In this document: one piece after another, positions 10,004 to 18,831 of the stretch
How the letters are laid out: the number at the start of each line of letters is the position of its first letter
Numbering within the stretch: position 1 is the first letter of the stretch
Assembly: GCF_024267655.1 (NCBI RefSeq)
Contig: NZ_CP100595.1
Span: 620,001-684,000, forward strand
Source of the DNA: Arcobacter roscoffensis
GTDB lineage: Bacteria > Campylobacterota > Campylobacteria > Campylobacterales > Arcobacteraceae
Length of the DNA stretch: 64,000 nt
Direction of reading: 5' to 3'
Translations under genes and position numbers: made by a program
Notes under the pieces: generated by a model
Told to the model about the DNA's origin: nothing
Database searches by the model: none
What the model saw: the letters and a program-made list of their open reading frames with translations, nothing else

Positions 10004-11284
10004 ATGAAAAAAATAAATAAAGAACTACTTTCTAACCTTACTGTACTTTATGTTGAAGATGAAGATATGATTCGAGAAGAAGTAACATATTTTTTAAATA
10101 GAAACATACCTAATTTTCATACTGCAAAAAATGGAGAAGAAGGTTATGAACTTTTTCATAAAATAAATCCAGATTTAATTATTACTGATATTCAAATGCC
10201 AAAGATGAATGGTATTGACATGCTAAAAAAAATTAATAAAAAGAGTGTGCCAGTTATTGTAACTACAGCTTACTCTGATTTAGACTATTTTTTAAAAGCA
10301 ATTGAACTTCAAGTAAATAAATTTGTAATAAAACCTATTGACCTAATGCAGTTGATATATGATATTCAAGACTGCTTTTTAACTAATCACTTAAGAGATC
10401 AACTTTTTGAGAAGGATAATTTACTTGAAATTGTTGATGAAAACGTTTTATTATCAATTACTGATAAACATGGAGTTATAATTGATGCAAGTAGTGCATT
10501 TTCACAGTTTGTAGGATATGATAAAACAGAACTTATAGGCAATAAACACTCTCTTTTAAGACACGAAGATACTCCTGATGAATTTTATGAGAATATGTGG
10601 AATCAAATACATTCGGGAAAGGTTTTTAGTTCAGAAATTAAAAATAGAAAAAAAGATGGAGAGGTTTATTGGGCTAATCTTACAATAACACCAGCTTTTA
10701 ATAATGGTGAAATAGTAAACTTTACTGCAATTAGACAAGATATTACAGATAATAAAAAATTACAATTATTATCAATTGAAGATGATTTAACAAAACTTTA
10801 TAATAGAAGACATTTTAATGAAATTTTAGAAAAAGAAATAAGAAGAATAAAAAGAGAGAATATTAATTTAAGTCTTTTATCTTTAGATATTGATCATTTT
10901 AAAAAATATAATGACACCTATGGTCATCCAAAAGGTGATGAGATATTAAAGCAAGTTGCAAAAGCTTTAAAAGAATCAACTTCAAGAGCAACTGATTATG
11001 TGTTTAGAGTTGGTGGAGAAGAGTTTTGCATTATATTTTCAGGTTTAGATATAGAAGATTCTATGACTTATGCAAAACAAATTGTAAAAAATATTGAAAA
11101 CCTTAAAATTGAGCACGTATGTAATTCTGCAAGCGAATATGTAACAATATCAGCAGGACTTATAGTTCAAAATTCAAAATATATTGAGGATGAAGAAGAA
11201 TTATATAAAGCATCAGATAAAGCATTATATAAAGCAAAAGTGAATGGAAGAAATCAAGTATATTTATCAAATAAATCAAAATAG
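10004..11284 (+). CDS. Response regulator: receiver-PAS-GGDEF (diguanylate cyclase)
   Basis: The 426-residue protein has a receiver (phospho-acceptor D62 in ITDIQMP, Lys in VIKPIDL), a PAS domain (about 140-255) and a GGDEF domain. The active site reads GGEEF at 337-341. An RATD at 328-331 lies exactly five residues before it, matching the allosteric product-inhibition site (RxxD). It should make cyclic di-GMP and be feedback-inhibited. The receiver and PAS modules resemble those of the HD-GYP protein at 4653, suggesting shared input with opposite output. It sits 81 bases after the dCache kinase gene, so it may have its own promoter in that gap. Confidence 0.93.
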   Translation: MKKINKELLSNLTVLYVEDEDMIREEVTYFLNRNIPNFHTAKNGEEGYELFHKINPDLIITDIQMPKMNGIDMLKKINKKSVPVIVTTAYSDLDYFLKAIELQVNKFVIKPIDLMQLIYDIQDCFLTNHLRDQLFEKDNLLEIVDENVLLSITDKHGVIIDASSAFSQFVGYDKTELIGNKHSLLRHEDTPDEFYENMWNQIHSGKVFSSEIKNRKKDGEVYWANLTITPAFNNGEIVNFTAIRQDITDNKKLQLLSIEDDLTKLYNRRHFNEILEKEIRRIKRENINLSLLSLDIDHFKKYNDTYGHPKGDEILKQVAKALKESTSRATDYVFRVGGEEFCIIFSGLDIEDSMTYAKQIVKNIENLKIEHVCNSASEYVTISAGLIVQNSKYIEDEEELYKASDKALYKAKVNGRNQVYLSNKSK

Positions 11285-11286
11285 TC

Positions 11287-11315
11287 TTGACAAATTTAAT
11301 TTTATTAATTATACT
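11287..11315 (+). promoter_or_regulatory. Sigma-70 type promoter of the leu leader-leuA unit
   Basis: A perfect -35 TTGACA at 11287-11292 is followed after exactly 17 bases by TATACT at 11310-11315. The element starts three bases after the previous stop codon. Transcription would begin near 11322, just before the leader peptide gene. Confidence 0.75.
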
Positions 11316-11344
11316 TAAGCTAATTAATTTATTCAGGAGAGAAA

Positions 11345-11422
11345 ATGAAAATTTTTGATTTTTACAACAATCAATTTATAAAAAGTGTTAACTCTCTTCT
11401 TCTACTTAAAATCTCTCTCTAA
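11345..11422 (+). CDS. Leucine-rich leader peptide upstream of leuA (candidate attenuator peptide)
   Basis: A 25-residue frame begins at ATG 11345 behind a good ribosome binding site (CAGGAGA, about 8 bases upstream) and reads MKIFDFYNNQ then FIKSVNSLLLLKISL. Four successive Leu codons (CTT CTT CTA CTT) and a final Leu codon lie near its end. It sits between a strong promoter and leuA, the first enzyme of leucine synthesis. Leader peptides rich in the product amino acid control such operons by ribosome stalling; that this one does so is inferred from position and composition. An A/T-rich hairpin at 11418-11436 overlaps its stop codon. Confidence 0.7.
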   Translation: MKIFDFYNNQFIKSVNSLLLLKISL

Positions 11423-11436
11423 TTACTTAAATTAGA
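11418..11436 (+). promoter_or_regulatory. Hairpin overlapping the leader stop codon
   Basis: TCTAATT and AATTAGA form a 7-bp stem around ACTTA, starting inside the last Leu codon region of the leader peptide. A second A/T-only near-perfect repeat lies at 11481-11502. Neither is followed by a classical U-tract, so which structure would act as antiterminator or terminator is not resolved. Confidence 0.4.
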
Positions 11437-11535
11437 CTTTACATATTTAAATCAAATATAAAATAAATCGTTATAGTTTTCTTTTTTATAAAATAAAAAA
11501 AGATATAATATTGTATATTTTAAAGGGTACACACA

Positions 11536-13089
11536 ATGGATAAAAATAAAATTATAGTTTTTGATACTACATTAAGAGATGGTGAGCAATCTCCTGGTTG
11601 TTCTATGAATACAGAAGAGAAAATAAAAGTTGCTTTACAGTTAGAGAAGTTAGGTGTTGATGTTATTGAAGCTGGTTTTGCTGCTGCTAGTCCTGGGGAC
11701 TTTGATGCAGTTTCTAGAATTGCAGAGCAAGTTAAGAACTCTTCAATTTGTTCTTTAAGTAGAGCTGTTGAAAATGATATTAAACAATCTGGTTTAGCTG
11801 TTTCAAAAGCTCCATTACATAGAATTCATACTTTTATTGCAACAAGTCCAATTCATATGCAATACAAGTTAAAAATGAGTCCAGATGAAGTTATAAAAAG
11901 AGCAGTACATGCAGTAGAGTACGCTAGAACATTTGTTGATGATGTTGAATTTTCATTAGAAGATGCTGGAAGATCTGAGATTCCATTTATGAAAGAAGTT
12001 ATGGATGCTGTTATTGCTGCTGGTGCTTCAACTATTAACTTACCTGATACAGTTGGTTATAGATTACCAAATGAATTAGGTGCAATGGTAAAAGAATTAT
12101 CTGAATTTGCAGGAGATAGAGCAAGAATTTCTGTTCATAACCATAATGACTTAGGTTTAGCAACAGCAAATACTTTAGCAGCAGTTTCAAATGGAGCTAG
12201 ACAAATTGAAGTAACAATCAATGGTTTAGGAGAGAGAGCTGGTAACTCATCTTTAGAAGAAGCAGTAATGGCTATTAAAACTAGAAAAGATGCTTTTGGT
12301 GAATTATATACAAGTATTAATACTCCTGAAATTTATCCAACTTCAAGATTAGTTGCTACTATTACAGGTGTTGAGCCACAACAAAATAAAGCAATTGTTG
12401 GTAAAAATGCATTTGCTCACGAAAGTGGTATTCACCAAGATGGTGTATTAAAACACCAAGAAACTTATGAAATTATGAAACCAGAAGATGTTGGTGTATT
12501 TAAAGACTCGACTTTAATCTTAGGTAAACACTCAGGAAGAGCAGCATTTAGAGATAAAATTGATCACTTAGGTTTTGACAAGGTTAGCGATGAAGAATTA
12601 AACGCAGCATTTGAAAGATTTAAAATTTTAGCTGATAAGAAAAAAGATGTTACTGATGATGATATTAGAATGTTAATTACTGATGAGTCATTAAATAGTG
12701 GTAAAACTTATGAATTAGTTGGATTACAAATCTCTGATTGCTCGAACGGTATGCCAATGGCAGCAGTATCAATTAAACATAATGATTCAATTATGCAAGA
12801 TGCAAATATTGGTGAAGGTACAATGGATGCAATCTTTAAAACTATTGATAGATTAACAGGAATAAATGGAAGCTTACAAAGTTATAATGTAACTTCTGTA
12901 ACAGAAGGTAAAGACGCACTTGCAAAAGTTACTACAAGAGTAAGTTTTGATGATAATGCACCTTCATTTGTAGGACATGGTTTAAGTATTGATACTATGT
13001 TAGCAACTGCAAAAGCTTACTTAGGAAGTGTAAACTCATACCTTTCTCAAAAAGAGAGACTTTCTAAAAATAGCGAACACCAAGTTTAA
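11536..13089 (+). CDS. leuA: 2-isopropylmalate synthase
   Basis: This enzyme condenses acetyl-CoA with 2-oxoisovalerate, the committed step of leucine synthesis in the cytosol. The 517 residues show the family signature [13 protein letters not shown] near the start, the metal-binding [14 protein letters not shown], the [10 protein letters not shown] loop and the GKHSGRAAF segment. The C-terminal regulatory domain (from about residue 390) ends in [17 protein letters not shown], so leucine feedback inhibition is likely. The length is normal for the family. The only ribosome binding site is AAGGG about nine bases upstream. Upstream lie a strong promoter and a Leu-rich leader peptide, pointing to translational or attenuation control. 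Confidence 0.97.
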   Translation: MDKNKIIVFDTTLRDGEQSPGCSMNTEEKIKVALQLEKLGVDVIEAGFAAASPGDFDAVSRIAEQVKNSSICSLSRAVENDIKQSGLAVSKAPLHRIHTFIATSPIHMQYKLKMSPDEVIKRAVHAVEYARTFVDDVEFSLEDAGRSEIPFMKEVMDAVIAAGASTINLPDTVGYRLPNELGAMVKELSEFAGDRARISVHNHNDLGLATANTLAAVSNGARQIEVTINGLGERAGNSSLEEAVMAIKTRKDAFGELYTSINTPEIYPTSRLVATITGVEPQQNKAIVGKNAFAHESGIHQDGVLKHQETYEIMKPEDVGVFKDSTLILGKHSGRAAFRDKIDHLGFDKVSDEELNAAFERFKILADKKKDVTDDDIRMLITDESLNSGKTYELVGLQISDCSNGMPMAAVSIKHNDSIMQDANIGEGTMDAIFKTIDRLTGINGSLQSYNVTSVTEGKDALAKVTTRVSFDDNAPSFVGHGLSIDTMLATAKAYLGSVNSYLSQKERLSKNSEHQV

Positions 13090-13090
13090 T

Positions 13091-13119
13091 ATTATAAAGT
13101 AGAATTTCTACTTTATAAT
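13091..13119 (+). terminator. Hairpin after leuA
   Basis: ATTATAAAGTAGAA and its complement form a nearly continuous inverted repeat directly after the leuA stop. No T-run follows (AATCCC), so it could be an incomplete terminator or an mRNA-stabilising 3' end. Confidence 0.5.
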
Positions 13120-13251
13120 AATCCCTTACATATTTAAAAATAACTTAACTCATATACTCAACTTTATCCAATAATTCAGTAAAAACAATGTAAAATCTAT
13201 ATATTAACTAAAGTTAAAATAACTTTAGGATTAGTAGGAGACATAAAATAT

Positions 13252-15261
13252 ATGATGCAATTTAACTTCTTTTTGAAGCTATTAAGAGAATCATTTAGGG
13301 ATTTAATTCCTATAGTTGTAGTTATTCTTTTCTTTCAACTAGCAATTATCCAAGCTGTACCCGAGGGGTGGGTTAGCACTGCGATTGGATTAGCTATTGT
13401 TGGTGTTGGATTAGCTATTTTTTTACAGGGACTTGAAATTGGTATCTTCCCAGTTGGGGAAGGTTTAGCAAGGGATTTTGCAAAGCATGGAACAATGCTT
13501 TGGGTACTCTTTTTCGCTTTTTTGATAGGATTTGGTACTACTATTGCAGAACCAGCCCTTGCAGTAATAGCAGATAAAGCAGCATCCATTTCTAGTGGTC
13601 GTATTGATGCGACTATGTTAAGGCTTGTTGTTGCAGGATCTGTTGGATTTGCTATTTTCTTAGGTGTATATAGGATTTATAAAGGGCATCCAATACATTA
13701 CTATATTATTGCAGGTTATTTATTAGTTGTTAGTGTTACTTTCTTCGCTCCAAAAGAGATTATTGGTCTTGCTTATGACTTAGGTGGGGTTACAACTTCA
13801 ACTGTAACAGTTCCTTTAGTTGCTGCACTTGGTATTGGACTTGCAACAACTATTAAAGGAAGAAATCCTGTAGTTGATGGTTTTGGTCTTATTGCCTTTG
13901 CATCTTTAACTCCTATGATTTTTGTACAAATTTATGGTATTGCTGTTTACAACTTAGTTGATGCAAAAGATGTAGCTGCTGTTGCTGTTGAAGCTGCTGT
14001 ATCTACAAATACTAGTATTTCAATTACGTCTTTATTGATGGGACTTTTTAATGTTGTAAAAGATGTTGCACCTATCTTATTTATCATTCTTTTCTTTCAA
14101 TATGCTGTATTAAAGAAAAAAATAGAAAATATTAAAACTGTATTTTTAGGTTTTTTCCTTGTAATTTTAGGTCTTGATGCTTTTATTCTTGGGCTTGAAA
14201 TGGGTCTATTCACTCTTGGTGAAACTATGGCTTATCAATTAACAAAATCTGATTCTGTAATGATGATTTATGCCTTTGCTTTTGCTATTGGTTTCTCAAC
14301 AACTATGGCAGAGCCTGCACTTATGGCTATTGCTAAAAAAGCAAAAGATATTTCAGATGGTAAAATTAATGATTTTGTTTTAAGAATATTTGTTGCTTCT
14401 GGTGTTGCTATTGGTATTGCTTTAGGTGCCTTTAGAATTGTAGATGGTGGGCATATTCACTACTATATTATTGTGGGATATATGACAGTAATTATTCTTA
14501 CATTTATTGCACCAAAGTATATTATTCCTATTGCTTATGATAGTGGTGGAGTTACAACTTCAACTGTTACAGTTCCTTTAGTTGCTGCACTTGGTATTGG
14601 TCTTGCTACAAATATTGAGGGTAGAAGTCCACTTATTGATGGTTTTGGGCTTATTGCATTTGCTTCTTTATTTCCAATGATTACTGTAATGCTTTATGGT
14701 ATTATCACTGAAAAAATGGGTGTAAAATCAGATACTGAGATTGAAAAAGAAGAGCTATTAAAAGATGCTTTAGTTGATGCTGAAAATATGAATTTAGCTA
14801 CGGTTAATATTGATGGTTCATCAGTAAGACACTCTTTAGACTTAGAATTTAGTGCTGTTGTTATAATAGTTCCTGTTGATAAAAAACTTGATGCCATATC
14901 TGCTGCACATAAAGCAGGGGCTTCTGGGGTTACTGTATTAAGAGCAGACGGTATCGGTCTTGAAGAAATGGCTAATTTCTATAGAACAAGTTTTGAAGCA
15001 AATGATGCCTTGCTTCTATTCTTATTACCTAAGTATTTAGTTAATGATGTTATAAAATCAATTATTCATTCATTACATATAACTACTACAGGAAAAGGTA
15101 TTGCTTTTGCCTTCCCATTAACTCACATGAAAGGTATTTCTTTATCAAAAGAAGATATCTTTAAAGAGAAAGCTTATGAAGTTAAAATTGATAAAAATGA
15201 TAAAGAAGAAGTAAAAGAAGATGATGAAACAAGCCACAAAACTAGTTCAGCTTCAAGATAG
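13252..15261 (+). CDS. DUF1538 integral membrane protein with C-terminal PII-like domain
   Basis: The 669 residues contain two homologous halves, each with about six hydrophobic segments. The repeat is obvious from GGVTTSTVTVPLVAALGIG, which occurs near residue 179 and again near 432, each followed by a GR(N/S)P..DGFGLIAFASL segment. This matches the duplicated DUF1538 family, thought to be a transporter of unknown substrate. After about residue 510 a soluble domain (LEFSAVVIIVPVDKKLDAI, GASGVTVLRADGIG) resembles PII/GlnB regulatory proteins. TAGGAGA about ten bases upstream supports this start. The 3' end overlaps the next gene by 41 bases. Confidence 0.85.
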   Translation: MMQFNFFLKLLRESFRDLIPIVVVILFFQLAIIQAVPEGWVSTAIGLAIVGVGLAIFLQGLEIGIFPVGEGLARDFAKHGTMLWVLFFAFLIGFGTTIAEPALAVIADKAASISSGRIDATMLRLVVAGSVGFAIFLGVYRIYKGHPIHYYIIAGYLLVVSVTFFAPKEIIGLAYDLGGVTTSTVTVPLVAALGIGLATTIKGRNPVVDGFGLIAFASLTPMIFVQIYGIAVYNLVDAKDVAAVAVEAAVSTNTSISITSLLMGLFNVVKDVAPILFIILFFQYAVLKKKIENIKTVFLGFFLVILGLDAFILGLEMGLFTLGETMAYQLTKSDSVMMIYAFAFAIGFSTTMAEPALMAIAKKAKDISDGKINDFVLRIFVASGVAIGIALGAFRIVDGGHIHYYIIVGYMTVIILTFIAPKYIIPIAYDSGGVTTSTVTVPLVAALGIGLATNIEGRSPLIDGFGLIAFASLFPMITVMLYGIITEKMGVKSDTEIEKEELLKDALVDAENMNLATVNIDGSSVRHSLDLEFSAVVIIVPVDKKLDAISAAHKAGASGVTVLRADGIGLEEMANFYRTSFEANDALLLFLLPKYLVNDVIKSIIHSLHITTTGKGIAFAFPLTHMKGISLSKEDIFKEKAYEVKIDKNDKEEVKEDDETSHKTSSASR

Positions 15262-15553
15262 TATTAATACAGGGGAACCTGTATTAATATATTTTTCAGG
15301 AGAGAATTGTTCGGTATGTAAGGTTTTAAAACCAAAAATTGAACAAAGTATAAAAAAAGAATTTTCAAGATTTGTAATGTATGAAGTTAAGACTGATTTG
15401 TATAAAGAACTTACAAGCCATTTTACGGTATTTTCTATACCTACAATATTGGTCTATTTTGATAAAAAAGAGTTCAAAAGATATGGAAGAAACATATCTA
15501 TATCTTTATTTATTGAAGAGCTTAAAAGACCATATACTTTAATGTGCGAGTAA
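15221..15553 (+). CDS. Thioredoxin-like protein
   Basis: The 110-residue protein has a thioredoxin fold with the redox pair C30-x-x-C33 (ENCSVCK) and the conserved cis-proline P74 (FSIPTILVYF). No signal peptide is visible, so it should be cytoplasmic. The gene starts inside the DUF1538 gene (41-base overlap) in another frame, implying translational coupling. The active site is CSVC rather than CGPC, so its redox potential and partners may differ from housekeeping thioredoxin. Confidence 0.85.
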   Translation: MMKQATKLVQLQDSINTGEPVLIYFSGENCSVCKVLKPKIEQSIKKEFSRFVMYEVKTDLYKELTSHFTVFSIPTILVYFDKKEFKRYGRNISISLFIEELKRPYTLMCE

Positions 15554-15559
15554 GGATAT

Positions 15560-15979
15560 ATGAAAAGAACACTTTTAATTTTTCTTTTAGTATTTATTGC
15601 AATGCAAGCAATACAAACAGAACAAAAAAACTTTGCTGTTGATAAATCTTTAGAGATTCAAGCACCTGATGAGATTATGACTATGTTTAAAACTTCTTGT
15701 TATGACTGTCACTCAAATGAAGCTAACTGGCCTTGGTACTCAAAGATAGCACCTTTTTCTTGGATTATTACTGAACACGTAGATGATGGAAGAAAATGGT
15801 TGAATTTTTCTGAATGGGAAAATTATACCGAAGAAGAAAAGAAGAAAAAGCTAAAAGGTATTTATCGAACTGTTTATGCTGTAATGCCTTTAAACTCATA
15901 TCTTTGGCTTCATGAAGAAGCTGACCTTACAAAAGAGCAAAGAAAGCAAATAAGAGATTGGACGGGAGTAAGAAGATAA
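15560..15979 (+). CDS. Haem-binding domain protein, CxxCH type
   Basis: The 139 residues start with a hydrophobic signal or anchor segment (about 4-18). A single c-type haem motif C47-Y-D-C50-H51 follows, then the WPWYSKIAPFSWII segment typical of the bacterial haem-binding domain family, in which a downstream Met (here in YAVMPLNSYLWLH) is a likely second haem ligand. It should act in the periplasm as a small electron carrier or haem sensor. It begins seven bases after the thioredoxin-like gene, in one operon with it. Confidence 0.82.
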   Translation: MKRTLLIFLLVFIAMQAIQTEQKNFAVDKSLEIQAPDEIMTMFKTSCYDCHSNEANWPWYSKIAPFSWIITEHVDDGRKWLNFSEWENYTEEEKKKKLKGIYRTVYAVMPLNSYLWLHEEADLTKEQRKQIRDWTGVRR

Positions 15980-15980
15980 G

Positions 15981-18731
15981 GTGAGAGAAGAAGTAGCAGA
16001 GCTTTTAGCAGATAAAAAAACACTATTAACTATCACATATTTTAAACTACAAGAACTTTTTGAAAAAAAATATGGAGAGAACACTGTAGTTCTTATGGAA
16101 ATAGGAACTTTTTTTGAAGTATATGAAGTTAACAATGATGAAATGAAAATAGGGAAAGCAAAAGAAATTGCTGAACTATTAAATATTCAATTAACAAGAA
16201 AAAATAAAACTATTCTAGAAAACTCTCCTGAAAATCCTATTATGGCTGGAGTGCCTGCTATATCTTTTGATAAACATTTAGCCAGAATAATCGCTGAGCA
16301 AAAATATACAGTTGTTGTAATAAAACAAAAAGGTGTTCCTCCTAAAGTTAGTAGATATTTAGATACAGTAGTAAGCCCTGGTACAAACTTTGATTTTGTA
16401 ATTGATCAAGATGAAAACAATATTACTTCTTTGGTTGTTGAGCAAATAAAGGGTATTTATTTACTGGGATATAGTGCAATTGATGTAACAACTGGTAAAT
16501 GTTATTACAACGAAGTTCACGGAACTAGTGAAGATAAATTTTATGCTTTAGATGAAGTATTTAATTATATGAATATGCATAAAACAAATGAAGTAGTTGT
16601 TAGTTTTGCAGATAAAAATATCAATCAAAAAGAAGTAATTGACTATTTAGAACTGAAATTAAAAACCTTTCATATAGGAACTTTTAGACCAAAGATAAAC
16701 TATCAAAATGAGTTGTTTAAAAATGTTTTTAATATCCAATCTTTATTAACTTCAATTGAACATTTGGATATGGAAAGAGTTCCTTTAAGTACAGAAGCCT
16801 TAGCTATTTTGATTGATTTTGTTATAGGACATGATTCAAATATAGTTCAAAAACTATCTCTTCCTCAAAAGCTTGATATTGGAAAATATATTTATCTAGG
16901 AAACAATGCCCTAGAGCAGTTAAATATAATAGAAACAAATCATAATCCAAGTTTGATTAAACTTATGAATAACACTTCAACAGCAATGGGAAAAAGGCTT
17001 TTAAAAGAAAGACTAACTCATCCTGTAAAAGATACAAAAGAGATACTTAGAAGATTTAACCTTTCAAAAGAGTTGTTTGATTATCATGGACCAATAGAAA
17101 ATGAATTAGCAAATATCTACGATATTGAAAGACTTACAAGAAGAATAAAACTAAGCAGACTTCATCCTTTTGAGTTAAACTATTTATATGATTCATTGCT
17201 TAGTATAAAAGAAGTAGTTACATTTATGGAGAACTACAAGTTTTTAACACCTCCTTGTAGTAGTGCTGAACTAACACTTTTTGTTCAATCAATTGATTCA
17301 ACTTTTGACTTAGCAATTTCAGGTAAATATATGCTAAAAGATGTTGAAGCAAATATGGTCTGTGAGGGAATAAATACTCAAATTGATGAACTAAATGAAG
17401 AAAATATTGAACTTTATTCAAAGTTGGAGCTTTTAAGAAAACATATTTTAAAGTTTTTAAATGCAAAAGATGATTCAAACTTTGTAAGTATAAATAGACT
17501 TGATAAAGAAGGTTTCTTCTTAAGTATGACTAAAAATAGGTTCAATCTTATAAAAGAAGAACTATTAAACTCTCATATTATAGTTGATGATGACTTGCTT
17601 TTATTTAAAGACTTTAAAATAAAAGTTCAAACAAATTCAGTTAAGATTTTTTGTAAATTAACTGAAAATGTAAGTGATAAATATGTACATAATCTAAAAA
17701 AAATAGTTGAGCTAAATAAACTAGTATTCAAAGAAAAACTAGTTGAATTTGAAAAGAAGTTCTCTAAACTTTTAGAAGAGTTAGTTCAGTTTATAGCTGA
17801 GGTTGACTTAACTGTATCAAATATCAAAACAGCTAAAAAATACAACTATACTTGTCCTAAAATAGTAAAAACAAAGGATGAAGAAAACTTTGTGGAACTT
17901 ATAGATTTAAGACATCCAATCATTGAAGCAAATGAAGAGCAGGGTATTTATGTACCAAATGATATTATCTTAGGTGAGTTATCTTATGCTTCTAAAGAGT
18001 ATAAAGATAATGTAATTATTAAAAACTCAAATCCAATAAATCTCAAAGATAATAAAATGCATGGAGTTTTACTATATGGTATAAATTCCTCAGGTAAATC
18101 CTCACTTATGAAATCAATAGGTATTGCAGTTATATTGGCACAAGCTGGATTTTATGTACCTGCTAAATCTATGAGATTTTCAATATTTGATGCTGTTTAT
18201 ACTAGAATTAGTGGGGCTGATAATATAGCAAAAGGTTTATCTTCTTTTGCAGTTGAGATGTTAGAGCTTAAAAATATTTTCAATAGAGCAAGTAAGAAAT
18301 CACTTGTTTTAGGTGATGAAATCTCCCATTCAACTGAGACAATGAGTGGCTTAAGTATAGTTGCAAGTGCTATTTTAAAACTAGCAAAATTAGAGTCTAT
18401 TTTTGTATTTGCAACTCATTTACACCAACTCCCAGAGATAAAAGAGATTCAAAATCTTAAAAATATAATAGCTCTTCATTTATCTGTAATGTATAAAGAT
18501 GATGAGGATAAACTTATCTTTGATAGAAAGTTAGCATATGGAAGTGGCTCTTCTATGTATGGTTTAGAGTATGCAAGATCACTTCATATGGATAAAGAGT
18601 TCTTAAGTGTAGCAAATGACATAAGAAAAAGACTAACAGATGATTATGATAAAATAGAAAGACTTACTCATAGAAAAACATCTAAGTATAATAAAAATGT
18701 ATTTGCTTCTACTTTTAAGTCAGATTTTTAA
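15981..18731 (+). CDS. MutS-family mismatch recognition ATPase (MutS7 type), C-terminal HNH domain severed by island insertion
   Basis: The 916-residue protein starts at GTG two bases after the previous stop. Domain I has the mismatch-probing Phe-x-Glu as F44-F45-E46 in IGTFFEVYEV. The ATPase domain has Walker A GINSSGKS at 700-707, LVLGDEISHSTE as Walker B and ATHLHQLPE. MutS7 proteins of Campylobacterota, octocoral mitochondria and giant viruses carry an HNH nuclease after the ATPase. Here the frame ends with SKYNKNVFASTF plus four foreign residues (KSDF) and TAA, and the matching HNH sequence is found in the same orientation at 36162. The ATPase part is intact, so the protein may still bind mismatches but cannot cut. 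An intact gene would encode about 987 residues. Confidence 0.88.
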   Translation: MREEVAELLADKKTLLTITYFKLQELFEKKYGENTVVLMEIGTFFEVYEVNNDEMKIGKAKEIAELLNIQLTRKNKTILENSPENPIMAGVPAISFDKHLARIIAEQKYTVVVIKQKGVPPKVSRYLDTVVSPGTNFDFVIDQDENNITSLVVEQIKGIYLLGYSAIDVTTGKCYYNEVHGTSEDKFYALDEVFNYMNMHKTNEVVVSFADKNINQKEVIDYLELKLKTFHIGTFRPKINYQNELFKNVFNIQSLLTSIEHLDMERVPLSTEALAILIDFVIGHDSNIVQKLSLPQKLDIGKYIYLGNNALEQLNIIETNHNPSLIKLMNNTSTAMGKRLLKERLTHPVKDTKEILRRFNLSKELFDYHGPIENELANIYDIERLTRRIKLSRLHPFELNYLYDSLLSIKEVVTFMENYKFLTPPCSSAELTLFVQSIDSTFDLAISGKYMLKDVEANMVCEGINTQIDELNEENIELYSKLELLRKHILKFLNAKDDSNFVSINRLDKEGFFLSMTKNRFNLIKEELLNSHIIVDDDLLLFKDFKIKVQTNSVKIFCKLTENVSDKYVHNLKKIVELNKLVFKEKLVEFEKKFSKLLEELVQFIAEVDLTVSNIKTAKKYNYTCPKIVKTKDEENFVELIDLRHPIIEANEEQGIYVPNDIILGELSYASKEYKDNVIIKNSNPINLKDNKMHGVLLYGINSSGKSSLMKSIGIAVILAQAGFYVPAKSMRFSIFDAVYTRISGADNIAKGLSSFAVEMLELKNIFNRASKKSLVLGDEISHSTETMSGLSIVASAILKLAKLESIFVFATHLHQLPEIKEIQNLKNIIALHLSVMYKDDEDKLIFDRKLAYGSGSSMYGLEYARSLHMDKEFLSVANDIRKRLTDDYDKIERLTHRKTSKYNKNVFASTFKSDF

Positions 18732-18790
18732 AAAAGTACAATAACTTAATTATATTAAAGTTTTTTAATAAAAAATAAAAAGTACAATAA
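18731..18790 (+). repeat. Left-end recombinase-site repeats
   Basis: AAAAAGTACAATAA occurs at 18731-18744 and again exactly at 18777-18790, in the same orientation and 46 bases apart, just inside the left end of the island. The same 14-mer is found inverted at the right end (35998-36011). They are probably binding sites for the island recombinases. Confidence 0.75.
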
Positions 18791-18831
18791 ATATTGCAAA
18801 TTGTAATATTTTTAGTCTTCTATTAATTTTT

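Noticed and set aside
18700..18740. tRNA-gene attachment site
   Set aside because: No tRNA-like sequence lies at either junction; the target is clearly a protein-coding gene.
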